This document shows positions 48,292 through 57,806 of a DNA stretch of 64,000 nt, one piece after another. Below the pieces are notes generated by a model. That model was not told the DNA's origin. It saw only the letters and a list, made by a program, of their open reading frames with translations, and did not search any database. The stretch comes from Acinetobacter nosocomialis (lineage in GTDB: Bacteria; Pseudomonadota; Gammaproteobacteria; Pseudomonadales; Moraxellaceae): positions 2,046,001 through 2,110,000 of the forward strand of contig CP107049.1 in the NCBI GenBank assembly GCA_025736915.1. The letters are read 5' to 3'. Positions within the stretch are counted from its first letter, which is position 1, and each line of letters opens with the position of its first letter. Position numbers and translations under genes: made by a program.

Positions 48292-48672
48292 ATGACTCGT
48301 GACTACGAACAATTTCCAGATGACGATAACGGCAATGTACTTTGGCAAATGGCTGAAGATGGGGATGACTTAACCGAGCTGCATGAAATTGAATTTTCAA
48401 TTGCTTTTCAAGATCAAAAAAATGCAGAGCAATGTGCACTTTACTTACTTTACCAAGAACAAAAAGTTTCACTTTTCCAAGATGACTCTGTTGAGCCAAA
48501 CGAATGGGTAATTACTATCTTCGTTAACATGGAACCTGAGTATTCAGATATCGTTGATTTGGAACAATGGTTTGCCAGCATCGCTGAAAAATTTCAGGGT
48601 GAATATGACGGATGGGGCTGTATGGCCTATGTCTTTGAAGAAGAAAGTGAAGAAGACGACCTCTTACAATAA
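48292..48672 (+). CDS. RraB-family protein
   Basis: A 126-residue, very acidic protein (N-terminal DYEQFPDDDNGNVLWQMAEDGDDL; C-terminal EEESEEDDLLQ) with the RraB-like core EFSIAFQDQKNAEQCALYL. RraB proteins bind RNase E and change its activity in E. coli; that role here is inferred by family only. AAGGATCACTTT precedes the ATG. It is followed by the SnoaL-like gene after 25 bases. Confidence 0.82.
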   Translation: MTRDYEQFPDDDNGNVLWQMAEDGDDLTELHEIEFSIAFQDQKNAEQCALYLLYQEQKVSLFQDDSVEPNEWVITIFVNMEPEYSDIVDLEQWFASIAEKFQGEYDGWGCMAYVFEEESEEDDLLQ

Positions 48673-48697
48673 GGTCTAAAAAGAGTAGGAGATACTC

Positions 48698-49078
48698 ATG
48701 CACTTATCTCAAAAACAAATTGCGGTACGGTTTTTAGAACTTGCCGCAGCAGGCGAAGTTGATGAAGCCTATAGCAATTACACCGCACCGAACTTCAAGC
48801 ATCACAACCCTTATTATGCGGGTGATGCGACTTCGTTGAAGGAAGGTATGCGTGAAAGCGCGGCTGAAAATCCCAATAAAGTCTTTGATGTTCAGCATGT
48901 CATTGAAGATGGGACTTTAGTCGCTGTACATTCGAAACTTGAAATGCAAATGAATGACAAACCTACCATTGTGGCTGTGGTTCATATTTGCCGTTTTGAA
49001 AATGGAAAAATTGCTGAGCTCTGGGACATCGGGCAAATGCAGCCTGAACCGCTTGTGAATGAAAATGGCATGTTCTAA
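48698..49078 (+). CDS. SnoaL/NTF2-like protein
   Basis: A 126-residue cone-fold protein with FKHHNPYYAGDATSLKEGM and IVAVVHICRFENGKIAELWDIGQMQPEP, the hallmark of predicted SnoaL-like polyketide-cyclase-type proteins. Enzymatic function is not predictable. A good AGTAGGAG ribosome site precedes the ATG, and a terminator follows immediately. Confidence 0.82.
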   Translation: MHLSQKQIAVRFLELAAAGEVDEAYSNYTAPNFKHHNPYYAGDATSLKEGMRESAAENPNKVFDVQHVIEDGTLVAVHSKLEMQMNDKPTIVAVVHICRFENGKIAELWDIGQMQPEPLVNENGMF

Positions 49079-49079
49079 T

Positions 49080-49107
49080 AAAAAGCCCGAAATAATTCGG
49101 GCTTTTT
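49080..49107. terminator. Bidirectional terminator
   Basis: GCCCGAA-ATAA-TTCGGGC (49085-49102) with five A before and five T after, between the SnoaL-like gene and the convergent TonB receptor. Confidence 0.9.
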
Positions 49108-49120
49108 GTTTATGTATGAA

Positions 49121-51211
49121 TTAAAACTTCCATTGTGCCGAAATTGAAGCATTTAGTGGCTCACCCGGTTGAACCCACAAATCGCTGTAACTTGAAACAT
49201 AGTAAGTTTTATCAAACAGATTGTTTACGTTCAGCTGATAACGTAAGCGGTCAGATGGAGCATAGTAAGCATTTAAGTTTACGAGGGTATAGCTTGGTAA
49301 ATTAAAGCCATTATCAAGGTTATGTCCGCTTCGTTCACCGACATAGGTAAGGTTGGCACCTACACCTGCTTTTGTTGAGCCTTCTTGTAGAAACTCATAA
49401 TTGGTACTTACAGCACCTTGGTGTTTTGGAACATTGCTCAGACGAGCGCCTTTTGGCAAGTCTTGGTCTTTTTCAATTTGAGCATCGGTATAGCTATAGT
49501 TGGCATTGACGAACCAGCGGTCAGTGATTTGACTATTTAAGTCAAACTCAATTCCTTTACTGCTCACTTCGCCTGCTGCGGTTTGAAAGTTACTGTCAAT
49601 TGGGTCGGTTGTGAGTACATTTCGTTTTTTCATTTTAAACAAAGCGAGACTCAGCACACTTTGGTCATTCACTTTATATTTGGTGCCGACCTCGTAGCTT
49701 TCGCCTTTTTCAGGGGCAAAAGTCTGACCGTTTCGGTTCATACCACTATTCATGGCAAATGAGCGACCATAGTTGCTATAAAACGCCCACTGATCAGAAG
49801 CTTTAAAATTTATTCCGAAACGCGGACTATTTTGATGAAGCGTCTGGTTGCTTTCAGTCTGAGTCAGATGATTTTTAAAGTCTTGTTCGACCTGATCAAA
49901 ACGGTTACCGAGTAGCACGCTCCATTGGTCATTAAAAAAGATCTGGTCTTGAATGTTGAGTGCAAAGTAACGCTGCTGTTCTTTGGTATTAGTAAACGGA
50001 GCTAAGTTCGGTAAATATTTGCCATATTCAGGTTGGTAAATATCAATTGTGTTTGTTGAGCTTGTGCTGTGATTACGACGAAGCTGGTTTTGTTTATAGT
50101 CGAGTTGACCAAGCTCGGTTGAAAGTAAAATTTCATGGCGCGCCCACGAAGTATCAACCTTGCCAAGTAACTCTGTCTGAGCCAGCACATCTTGACTTGT
50201 ATAATCACGATAGCGACGTTGACGCTCTAAAGTACGGCCATCGGCTTGCATACGACGAGGTTCGGTTGCAAAGCCGACCATTTTGGCATCTTTATAACTG
50301 ACAGCACTATTTAGCTTCCAGTCTGGGTTAAATTCGTGACTCAGACGTAATTGGTAAAAGTAATCTTTTATTTTCAAATCGCCGTCGTCAGGTTCACCTG
50401 TAAAGGTTTTCGGGTCCATCACAAACTGGTGATTGACTGTGCTGACACCACGGTCAAAGGTTCCTTTATGTTCTGTAAATTCACTGTCAAAGTCGATTTG
50501 TGTCTGGTCTGAAATTTTCCATGTGAGCTGTGGTGAAAAGAACCAGCGTTCACTACTGACATGATCACGGAAGCTTTGATTATCTTCGTGAGCCACTGCT
50601 ACACGATAGGCCAGTTCATCGTTAATTGGCGCCGTGTGTTCTAGACTAATTCGATATTGTTCTTGGGTATTGGCACGTAGGTTAACTTCACTTTCGCTTT
50701 CCCACTGCGGTTTTTTACTGTTGAGGTTAAGCAAACCACCAGTTTCGCCGCGACCATATAGAGCAGCCATTGGCCCTTTTAAAAACTCTAAAGATTCAAT
50801 ATTTACGACATCTTTTGGCGCACTAATCCCTCGGTTGACACTCAAGCCGTTACGGATCATAGAAGCACCTAAATTGGGATCGGTACTAAAACCACGGAAA
50901 GAGTAGTTATCCCAAAAGCCGCCACCAAAACTGTTTTGATGAAAAACCCCACTCACCAAGCTTAATGCGTCATCAATCCGTTGAACGTCTTGTTGTTCCA
51001 TCATTTGTTTTGAAACATAAGCACGGTTAAAAGGGACATCTAAAACATCGTGAGTAAATTTAGTCGCCGAGCTATTTTGGCTCACATCTTCTTGGGTACT
51101 TTCAGCCTGAACGCGTATGGTCTCAAGTACTGTTGAGGTTTCATCTCCCCAAGAGAATGTTGATATAAAAGATAACCCTAACGAAGACAACAATCCTAAT
51201 TTGTGTTGCAT
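49121..51211 (-). CDS. TonB-dependent outer-membrane receptor
   Basis: A 696-residue receptor with a signal peptide (MQHKLGLLSSLGLSFISTFSWG), plug domain (about 50-180, with SFGGGFWDNYSFRGFSTDPN and MAALYGRGETGGLLNLNSKKP) and a 22-strand barrel ending in aromatic SISAQWKF. By sequence it is in the ferric-siderophore (FhuA/FpvA-like) group. However, a Zur-like box covers its promoter, so a zinc-linked role (zinc or zincophore uptake) should be considered. It is divergent from the acyltransferase-like membrane gene at 51286. Confidence 0.9.
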   Translation of the reverse strand: MQHKLGLLSSLGLSFISTFSWGDETSTVLETIRVQAESTQEDVSQNSSATKFTHDVLDVPFNRAYVSKQMMEQQDVQRIDDALSLVSGVFHQNSFGGGFWDNYSFRGFSTDPNLGASMIRNGLSVNRGISAPKDVVNIESLEFLKGPMAALYGRGETGGLLNLNSKKPQWESESEVNLRANTQEQYRISLEHTAPINDELAYRVAVAHEDNQSFRDHVSSERWFFSPQLTWKISDQTQIDFDSEFTEHKGTFDRGVSTVNHQFVMDPKTFTGEPDDGDLKIKDYFYQLRLSHEFNPDWKLNSAVSYKDAKMVGFATEPRRMQADGRTLERQRRYRDYTSQDVLAQTELLGKVDTSWARHEILLSTELGQLDYKQNQLRRNHSTSSTNTIDIYQPEYGKYLPNLAPFTNTKEQQRYFALNIQDQIFFNDQWSVLLGNRFDQVEQDFKNHLTQTESNQTLHQNSPRFGINFKASDQWAFYSNYGRSFAMNSGMNRNGQTFAPEKGESYEVGTKYKVNDQSVLSLALFKMKKRNVLTTDPIDSNFQTAAGEVSSKGIEFDLNSQITDRWFVNANYSYTDAQIEKDQDLPKGARLSNVPKHQGAVSTNYEFLQEGSTKAGVGANLTYVGERSGHNLDNGFNLPSYTLVNLNAYYAPSDRLRYQLNVNNLFDKTYYVSSYSDLWVQPGEPLNASISAQWKF

Positions 51212-51241
51212 AAATAATCAGCCATGAAAGACAAAAGAATC

Positions 51242-51269
51242 ATAATGTAATAGTATAACGTTACATTAT
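51242..51269. promoter_or_regulatory. Zur-like operator between divergent genes
   Basis: ATAATGTAA-N10-TTACATTAT is a 28-base inverted repeat. The minus-strand core GTTATACTATTAC (51247-51259) differs from the Zur core GTTATAnTATAAC at one base, and the outer arms also follow the enteric Zur consensus. It lies 30 bases before the receptor gene and 17 before the other start, so it could control both. Confidence 0.6.
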
Positions 51270-51285
51270 TTTGTTTATTACCGCT

Positions 51286-52431
51286 ATGCCTATAGAAAAA
51301 AATACTGAACGTTTACAGTCGATTGATGCATTGCGTGGTTTGGTCATCCTGATTATGTTGCTCGACCATGTAAGAGAAACTTTCTATTTACATAAACAAG
51401 TTACCGATCCAATGGACGTAACAGTAACAGAACCAGCATTATTTGGCAGTCGATTATTGGCACATATTTGCGCTCCGGTTTTTGTACTTCTAACGGGTAT
51501 TTCTGCATTTTTATTTCAGTCCAAAAAACAGGACTTACAACAAACGCGTGCCTTTCTATTAAAACGCGGCTTATTTTTAATTGTGTTAGAGCTTACCCTT
51601 GTGAATTTTGCATGGACAGCGACTTTTCCACCTGAAGTCATTTACTTACAGGTGATTTGGGCGATCGGTATTAGTATGGTGGTGCTGGCTTGCTGTGTAA
51701 GTTTGCCTTTGCCAGTTCTTGCTGGTGTAGCGTTAGTTATTATTTTTGGGCACAACTTGCTAGATTCTGTGCACTTCCCACAAGGCATCCTACAGAATAT
51801 ATGGTTTGTCTTACATGAACGTGGTTGGCTTGAGTTTGCGGGTATTAAGCTTCGTACAAGTTACCCTGTTTTACCTTGGATAGGGGTGATTCTATTAGGC
51901 TACGTTTTAGGTCAGTTCTTTAGTTCAAAATATACAGCAAAGCAAAGAGGCCGTGCTTTACTCAGCCTTGGTTTAGCAAGTATTGGGCTATTTGTTTTAT
52001 TGCGTTTTATCAACGTCTATGGTGACCAACCGTGGCAGCATTTTGAGTCATTACAACTGAGCCTTATGAGCTTTCTTAATCTCACCAAATATCCACCGTC
52101 TTTGTTATTTATTTTGCTAAATGTTGGAATTGGCTTGATTATGCTCGTTGCTTTTGAACGTATGCAGCAATATTCATTTCTAAAACCATTGGTCGTGTTT
52201 GGTTCGGTGCCGATGTTCTTTTATTTATTGCACTTATATGTGTTGAAACTCATGTATGTGTTGGCACTCAGTGTGTGGGGAGCTAACTACGGAAACTATT
52301 TGTCGGTCAGCCATGTATGGATGCTGTGGCTAATCACGATTGTACTGTCTTTTGCACTCTATCCAGCGGTTAAGTGGTTCTCGAAGTTCAAACATCAAAA
52401 CAAGCATATTTCGATTTTAAAATATTTCTAA
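51286..52431 (+). CDS. DUF1624/HGSNAT-like membrane acyltransferase
   Basis: Start at ATG 51286 (MPIEKNTERLQSIDALRGLVILIMLLDHVRE); a TTG at 51271 is in frame. The 381 residues hold about ten membrane segments and the RLxSIDxLRGxxI signature with the following HVRE histidine of the heparan-alpha-glucosaminide N-acetyltransferase-like family. Family members move acyl groups across membranes; the substrate is unknown. Sharing a probable Zur operator with the TonB receptor suggests a metal-starvation link. Confidence 0.83.
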   Translation: MPIEKNTERLQSIDALRGLVILIMLLDHVRETFYLHKQVTDPMDVTVTEPALFGSRLLAHICAPVFVLLTGISAFLFQSKKQDLQQTRAFLLKRGLFLIVLELTLVNFAWTATFPPEVIYLQVIWAIGISMVVLACCVSLPLPVLAGVALVIIFGHNLLDSVHFPQGILQNIWFVLHERGWLEFAGIKLRTSYPVLPWIGVILLGYVLGQFFSSKYTAKQRGRALLSLGLASIGLFVLLRFINVYGDQPWQHFESLQLSLMSFLNLTKYPPSLLFILLNVGIGLIMLVAFERMQQYSFLKPLVVFGSVPMFFYLLHLYVLKLMYVLALSVWGANYGNYLSVSHVWMLWLITIVLSFALYPAVKWFSKFKHQNKHISILKYF

Positions 52432-52471
52432 TTTCTAAAATGTGAGTAAAGCGAGTTCAAGAATGCTCGCT

Positions 52472-52939
52472 TTACTTGCTTACATCTAAATACAGAGTTT
52501 CTTTCACTTCTTCCATGACCACATAACTGTGTGACGATGCCGATGCAGGGAGTTTCTTTAATAGATCACCCAATAAGCGGCGGTATGCGCTCATTTCTTT
52601 TAAACGGGCTTTTACAAGGTAGTCAAATTCGCCTGAAATAAGGTGACATTCAAGCACTTCAGGAATCTCAACGAGGTCTCTGGCCACTTGGTCAAATACA
52701 TCACCAGATTTGGCAGATAACTTAATTTCTAAAAAAACGAGCAGGTTACGGTCAACGTAGGCTGGGTTTAGCCGCGCGTAATAACCCATGATAATGCCAT
52801 CGCGTTCTAGGCGTTTTACACGCTCTGAACAAGGGGTGGTAGAGAGGTTGACTCTCGATGCCAATTCACTAATCGCAATTCGTCCTTCACGCTGCAAAAT
52901 GTCCAGAATCATGCGATCTATACGATCTAAGGGGCGCAT
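52472..52939 (-). CDS. Lrp/AsnC-family regulator of D-alanine catabolism
   Basis: A 155-residue Lrp protein with helix-turn-helix IDRMILDILQREGRIAISELASRVNLSTTPCSERVKRLERDGII and a C-terminal RAM domain (VLECHLISGEFDYLVKARLKE). It is divergent from dadA across 136 bases, the usual layout of DadR/Lrp with dadA-dadX, so it is expected to respond to alanine and activate that operon. Confidence 0.9.
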   Translation of the reverse strand: MRPLDRIDRMILDILQREGRIAISELASRVNLSTTPCSERVKRLERDGIIMGYYARLNPAYVDRNLLVFLEIKLSAKSGDVFDQVARDLVEIPEVLECHLISGEFDYLVKARLKEMSAYRRLLGDLLKKLPASASSHSYVVMEEVKETLYLDVSK

Positions 52940-53075
52940 AGATATTTCCTCTTTTTTTAAAATTCTCGTGAGAAAAACATAAATTTACCTAGATTATAGC
53001 CTGAAAAACAGTGAAATAAACTATTTAAGCAGAAATATACTAGTGAAATAAACTGGTGTGCGTGAGGGAATGGAA

Positions 53076-54341
53076 ATGCGCGTAATTGTTTTAGGTAGCG
53101 GCGTTATCGGAGTGGCAAGTGCCTATTATCTAGCTCAACAAGGAGCTGAGGTCACTGTTCTTGATCGCCAGTCAGGTCCTGCTGAAGAAACAAGTTTTGG
53201 TAATGCAGGTCAAATTTCGCCTGGGTATTCGACTCCTTGGGCAGCACCAGGAATTCCTTTTAAAGCTGTGAAGTGGATGTTCCAACACCATGCACCGCTT
53301 GCCATTAATTTAGATGGCAGCATGTGGCAGTTACAGTGGATGGCACAAATGCTAAAAAACTGTAATCCACAAAGTTATGCTGTGAACAAAGAACGTATGA
53401 TGCGCGTGGCTGAGTACAGCCGTGACTGCTTACGTGAACTTAGAAAAGATACGGGCATTAACTACGAAAACCGTGCAAAAGGCACGTTGCAGTTATTCCG
53501 TAAAGAAGCACAAATGGAAGCGGTTCAACGCGATATTAGTGTGCTACAAGAGTGCGGCGTAAGTTACGAATTATTAAATGGTAACGAACTTGGTCGTGTA
53601 GAACCAGCGTTGGCAAATGCACAAGATAAACTCGTTGGTGGTTTACATTTACCAAATGACGAAACAGGTGACTGTTATTTATTTACCAATGCTTTAGCTC
53701 AAATTGCCAAAGAGTTGGGTGTTAACTTCCAGTTTAATCAGAACGTAGAAAAATTGATTGTTGAAGGCGATCAAATTAAGGGCGTTCAGGTCAATGGTAA
53801 GGTCTTAACCGCAGATCGTTATGTACTAGCGTTTGGTAGTTATTCACGTGATTTCTTGAAACCACTTGATCTACAGTTACCTGTATATCCTGTCAAAGGT
53901 TACTCGTTGACGATTCCTATTGTAGACCCAGCTTTTGCTCCGCAATCTACAGTGCTTGATGAAACCTACAAAATTGCGATTACTCGTTTTGACCAACGTA
54001 TTCGCGTAGGTGGAATGGCAGAGTTAAGCGGTTTCAATTTAGGTCTAAACGAAGATCGCCGTGCAACCTTGCAAATGGTGACTCAGGACTTGTTCCCGGG
54101 TGGTGATATGGCACAGGCGTCTTTCTGGACGGGTCTACGTCCAATGACTCCAGACAGTACCCCAATTATTGGCGCGACTCGCTTTAAAAATCTGTTCTTG
54201 AATACAGGTCACGGTACTCTAGGCTGGACCATGGCGTGTGGTTCAGGAAAATTAATCAGTGACATCGTATTGAATCATAAGACTGATATCAGTACCGATG
54301 GTCTTTCAATTCAGCGTTATTCACACGCGCATGCTGCATAA
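53076..54341 (+). CDS. dadA: D-amino acid dehydrogenase small subunit
   Basis: Start at ATG 53076 ([23 protein letters not shown]), six bases after GAGGGA; earlier in-frame codons lack a site. The 421-residue DAO-family flavoprotein has the FAD motif [32 protein letters not shown] and the C-terminal [16 protein letters not shown]. It oxidises D-alanine to pyruvate and ammonia, passing electrons to the respiratory chain. First gene of dadA-dadX-ridA-cycA. Confidence 0.95.
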   Translation: MRVIVLGSGVIGVASAYYLAQQGAEVTVLDRQSGPAEETSFGNAGQISPGYSTPWAAPGIPFKAVKWMFQHHAPLAINLDGSMWQLQWMAQMLKNCNPQSYAVNKERMMRVAEYSRDCLRELRKDTGINYENRAKGTLQLFRKEAQMEAVQRDISVLQECGVSYELLNGNELGRVEPALANAQDKLVGGLHLPNDETGDCYLFTNALAQIAKELGVNFQFNQNVEKLIVEGDQIKGVQVNGKVLTADRYVLAFGSYSRDFLKPLDLQLPVYPVKGYSLTIPIVDPAFAPQSTVLDETYKIAITRFDQRIRVGGMAELSGFNLGLNEDRRATLQMVTQDLFPGGDMAQASFWTGLRPMTPDSTPIIGATRFKNLFLNTGHGTLGWTMACGSGKLISDIVLNHKTDISTDGLSIQRYSHAHAA

Positions 54342-54361
54342 CGGACGTTAGGAAAGTAATC

Positions 54362-55465
54362 ATGCCTCGTCCTATTACCGCAGTGATCCACCGTCAAGCC
54401 TTACAAAATAACTTGGCGGTGGTACGCAAGGCTATGCCAAACAGTAAGGTCTTTGCCGTTGTAAAAGCCAATGCTTATGGACATGGCATTGAACGTGTTT
54501 ATGAAGCATTTAAAGCAGCAGATGGCTTTGCCTTACTTGATCTTGATGAAGCAAAACGCATTCGTGCTTTAGGTTGGACAGGTCCAATTTTATTGCTCGA
54601 AGGAATTTTCTCTCCTCAAGATTTATTTGATTGTGTGCAATATCAACTCAGTTTCACCATTCATAGTGAAGCGCAAATTGAGTGGGTTGAAAAGCATCCT
54701 TATCCTGCTCAATTTGATGTTTGCCTAAAAATGAACAGTGGTATGAACCGTCTTGGTTTTAAACCACAACACTATGTTCAGGCTTGGGAACGTTTAAATA
54801 ACTTGGCAAATGTGTCCAAGATTACGCACATGATGCATTTTTCAGATGCAGATGGCGATCGTTTCGGTCAGCAGGGCATTGATTATCAAATCACTGCATT
54901 TGAAGAAATTGTTAAGGATTTACCGGGCGAAAGATCGGTAAGTAATAGTGCGGCAATTCTGCGTTATCAACACCAGCTCAAATCAGATTATGCACGTAGC
55001 GGCATCATGCTCTATGGCAGCTCGCCAGACTACCCGACGCATAGTATTGCGGACTGGGGCTTACAACCGACCATGAGCTTACGCACTGAAATTATTTCTG
55101 TTCAGCATTTAGAGCCGAATGAAAGCGTAGGTTATGGCTCAAACTTTGTCGCAGAGCAACCCATAACGATTGGGATTGTCGCTTGTGGCTATGCTGATGG
55201 TTATCAACGTATTTCACCAACAGGTACGCCTGTTTTAGTGGACTCAGTCCGCACTCGCACAATTGGTCGTGTCAGCATGGATATGTTGGCAGTCGATTTA
55301 ACAGGTATTGAAAGTGCCAAAGTCGGCAGTGAAGTCGTGCTTTGGGGCCAATCAAGTACAGGCGTCGTTTTACCTATTGATGATGTTGCAGTTTCATCCG
55401 GTACAGTGGGCTATGAACTGATGTGTGCTGTCACCGCCCGTGTTCAATTTATTAATCAGGTATAA
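54362..55465 (+). CDS. dadX: Catabolic alanine racemase
   Basis: A 367-residue fold-III PLP enzyme: FAVVKANAYGHG holds the PLP lysine K35, SVGYGSNFV the second catalytic Tyr region, and GRVSMDMLAVDL the conserved C-terminal loop. It makes D-alanine from L-alanine for DadA. Context (20 bases after dadA, before ridA) supports the catabolic dadX rather than the biosynthetic alr. Confidence 0.94.
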   Translation: MPRPITAVIHRQALQNNLAVVRKAMPNSKVFAVVKANAYGHGIERVYEAFKAADGFALLDLDEAKRIRALGWTGPILLLEGIFSPQDLFDCVQYQLSFTIHSEAQIEWVEKHPYPAQFDVCLKMNSGMNRLGFKPQHYVQAWERLNNLANVSKITHMMHFSDADGDRFGQQGIDYQITAFEEIVKDLPGERSVSNSAAILRYQHQLKSDYARSGIMLYGSSPDYPTHSIADWGLQPTMSLRTEIISVQHLEPNESVGYGSNFVAEQPITIGIVACGYADGYQRISPTGTPVLVDSVRTRTIGRVSMDMLAVDLTGIESAKVGSEVVLWGQSSTGVVLPIDDVAVSSGTVGYELMCAVTARVQFINQV

Positions 55466-55475
55466 GGAAATTCGA

Positions 55476-55835
55476 ATGTCTAATTCAGATATACAAAAGA
55501 TTAACACTAACGAAGTCATGAGCGCCGTGACTGTTTTTAACAAAGTGGTCTATCTGTCAGGTCAGGTACCTAAAAATACCGAGCAAGACGTGGCAGGCCA
55601 AACTCGTGAAATTCTTGCAACGATTGATGAACTTTTGGCATTAGCCAATACCGACAAATCTCGCTTGCTCTCTGCTCAGCTCTATTTAAAAAATCTTTCT
55701 GACTTTTCAACTGTAAATGCAATTTGGGTTGACTGGTTAAAAGGGTGTGTTGCACCATCGCGTGCCACAATTCAGGCCGATTTGGTCAATCCAAATTGGT
55801 TAATTGAAATTGCCGTGACGGCAGCACAAAAGTAA
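55476..55835 (+). CDS. RidA-family enamine/imine deaminase
   Basis: Start at ATG 55476 (MSNSDIQKINTN), ten bases after the dadX stop with AAGGAA in between. The 119-residue YjgF/YER057c/UK114 protein has VVYLSGQVPKN and the C-terminal SRATIQADLVNPNWLIEIAVTA with the conserved Arg. It should clear the 2-iminopropionate released by DadA. Its 3' end was duplicated along with cycA (remnant at 57560-57645). Confidence 0.9.
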   Translation: MSNSDIQKINTNEVMSAVTVFNKVVYLSGQVPKNTEQDVAGQTREILATIDELLALANTDKSRLLSAQLYLKNLSDFSTVNAIWVDWLKGCVAPSRATIQADLVNPNWLIEIAVTAAQK

Positions 55836-55924
55836 TTCGTTTTTACTCCAAAAATGATGATGTATCTAACAGAAGGAAGATAGATACGGTTTATCCAGTC
55901 ATTTTTGGTGAACAGATTCAGTGA

Positions 55925-55956
55925 CCTATGGCATACGGTTCGATTTTCGCCATAGG
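55925..55956 (+). promoter_or_regulatory. Leader hairpin upstream of the first cycA
   Basis: CCTATGGC (55925-55932) and GCCATAGG (55949-55956) form a perfect 8-bp stem; the loop keeps ATACGGTTC and ATTTTC, which also occur upstream of the second cycA (57740-57757). No U-tract follows, so it is a leader element rather than a terminator. Confidence 0.5.
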
Positions 55957-55996
55957 TTGCTGATCTTAACAAAGGAATTCAAAAAGGAATTTTAAT

Positions 55997-57436
55997 ATGA
56001 CAATGGCTCGTCATTCAGATACGGAAAATTCTCCTGATCATCTGCAACGAAAACTGTCTAACCGTCATTTACAACTGATTGCAATTGGCGGTGCAATTGG
56101 AACCGGCCTGTTTATGGGTTCGGGCAAAACCATCTCCCTCGCAGGTCCTTCAATTCTTTTAATCTATATGATTATTGGAGGAATGTTCTTTTTCTTAATG
56201 CGTGCAATGGGCGAGTTGCTCCTTGCAAATCTGCATTACAAATCTTTTGTTGATATGGCTCATGACCTGATTGGTCCTTGGGCTGGTTATTATTTGGGCT
56301 GGACTTATTGGTTAGGTTGGGTGCTGGTGGGTATTGCGGACCTTTCAGCGGTCATTAACTATTTAGGTTTCTGGCTACCCGATGGTGCAAGCTTCTCTCC
56401 GATACAGCAAGCCATGATTAGTGCAGGCTGTGTGTTGTTTGTGATGGGCCTTAACCTACTGACAGTACGCCTATTTGGTGAAATCGAATTCTGGTTTGCT
56501 CTCATTAAGATCTTGGCGATTATTGGCCTGATCGGAGTGGGTGGCTACATGATTTTCAGCCATTTCCAAGCTCCTCAAGGCGCTGTTGCAAGCATTAGTA
56601 ATGTCTGGTCACATGGCGGTTTATTCCCGAAAGGTACAGAAGGCTTCTTGGCAGGATTCCAGATTGCTGTATTTGCTTTTGTCGGGGTTGAGCTGGTCGG
56701 TACAACAGCTGCTGAAACCAAAGACCCAGAAAAGAACTTACCGAAAGCAATTAATGCGATTCCGGTACGTATTATTCTGTTCTATGTATTGGCACTCTTT
56801 ATTGTGATGTCAGTAACCCCGTGGGATCACATTCGTGCAGATAAAAGCCCGTTTGTTGAGTTATTCTTAAATGCGGGTATACCAGTTTCTGCCATCATCA
56901 TGAACTTGGTGGTGCTGTCTTCAGTGATGTCATCAATGAACAGCGGTGTGTTTTCAACCAGTCGTATGTTGTTTGGTTTATCGAAAGATGGTCAGGCACC
57001 AGGTGCATTTGGTCGTTTATCAAAACGCGCAGTTCCTTCAAATGGTTTAATTTTCTCTTGTACTTTTATTATGGGCGGAGCAGTGCTTCAGTACTTTGTT
57101 CCAAACACCATGGAGGCATTTACGTTAGCAAGTTCACTTTGTGTGATTCTATTCATTAGCGTTTGGAGTCTCATTATGGTGTGTTATTTACGCTATCGTA
57201 AATTACGTCCTGAATTACATGAAAAATCTACTTTCAAAATGCCGGGTGGCGTTTGGATGAGTTATGTGGTTTTGGCATTCATGCTTTTTACTTTGGTTAT
57301 CTTGGCGCTAGAGCCAGATACTTTGAAAGCTTTATATGTGAGCCCAGTATGGTTAGTCATCTTGGGTGTGACCTATCATGTGTTATATAAACCACGCATG
57401 AAAAAGCTAGGACGTGAACTCGTTAACGATCATTAA
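55997..57436 (+). CDS. cycA: D-alanine/D-serine/glycine permease (first copy)
   Basis: A 479-residue amino acid-polyamine-organocation transporter with 12 membrane segments; RHLQLIAIGGAIGTGLFMGSGKTISLAGPSIL is the substrate-binding first helix and AAETKDPEKNLPKAINAIPVRI the family loop. It matches CycA, the D-Ala/D-Ser/Gly proton symporter. It follows the dadA-dadX-ridA genes, feeding D-alanine to the pathway. AAGGAATTTT precedes the start. Confidence 0.93.
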   Translation: MTMARHSDTENSPDHLQRKLSNRHLQLIAIGGAIGTGLFMGSGKTISLAGPSILLIYMIIGGMFFFLMRAMGELLLANLHYKSFVDMAHDLIGPWAGYYLGWTYWLGWVLVGIADLSAVINYLGFWLPDGASFSPIQQAMISAGCVLFVMGLNLLTVRLFGEIEFWFALIKILAIIGLIGVGGYMIFSHFQAPQGAVASISNVWSHGGLFPKGTEGFLAGFQIAVFAFVGVELVGTTAAETKDPEKNLPKAINAIPVRIILFYVLALFIVMSVTPWDHIRADKSPFVELFLNAGIPVSAIIMNLVVLSSVMSSMNSGVFSTSRMLFGLSKDGQAPGAFGRLSKRAVPSNGLIFSCTFIMGGAVLQYFVPNTMEAFTLASSLCVILFISVWSLIMVCYLRYRKLRPELHEKSTFKMPGGVWMSYVVLAFMLFTLVILALEPDTLKALYVSPVWLVILGVTYHVLYKPRMKKLGRELVNDH

Positions 57437-57444
57437 GTTTTATT

Positions 57445-57477
57445 AAAAAGCCAATCGAACATGATTGGCTTTTTTTA
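57445..57477 (+). terminator. Terminator after the first cycA
   Basis: GCCAATC-GAACAT-GATTGGC (57450-57469) with A-run before and seven T after. A near-identical one follows the second cycA, as expected of a duplication. Confidence 0.9.
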
Positions 57478-57559
57478 TTTTCTTTCTATTTTTTATCGGA
57501 ATAATGTTGTTTATTTTTGAATCAATAGCACAGTTTAGAGGGGGGAAGAAAAGCGACAT

Positions 57560-57645
57560 CAAGCATTATCGCATGCTACACTTCGGCTCATCTGGTGAAT
57601 CGAGATTGGATAATTAAAATTGCCGTGAAGGCAGTACATAAATAA
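57560..57645 (+). pseudogene. Duplicated 3' remnant of ridA
   Basis: Bases 57592-57645 read LVNRDWIIKIAVKAVHK and stop, against LVNPNWLIEIAVTAAQK at the ridA end. Similarity extends upstream to about 57560 with a one-base frameshift. It marks the left edge of the tandem duplication that made the second cycA. The rest of 57478-57806 is AT-rich leader. Confidence 0.85.
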
Positions 57646-57806
57646 TGCAATTTAAAAAAACAGGGATAAAAGATAGTTCAATTAAGGAAAAAATATACTT
57701 GAACATATTGTCCCGATGTATAGACTCAGCAACCCATGATATACGGTTCATTTTCTCCCTATATGTTGCTGATTGAAATTAAGCAAATATAAAAAGGACT
57801 TCTAAT

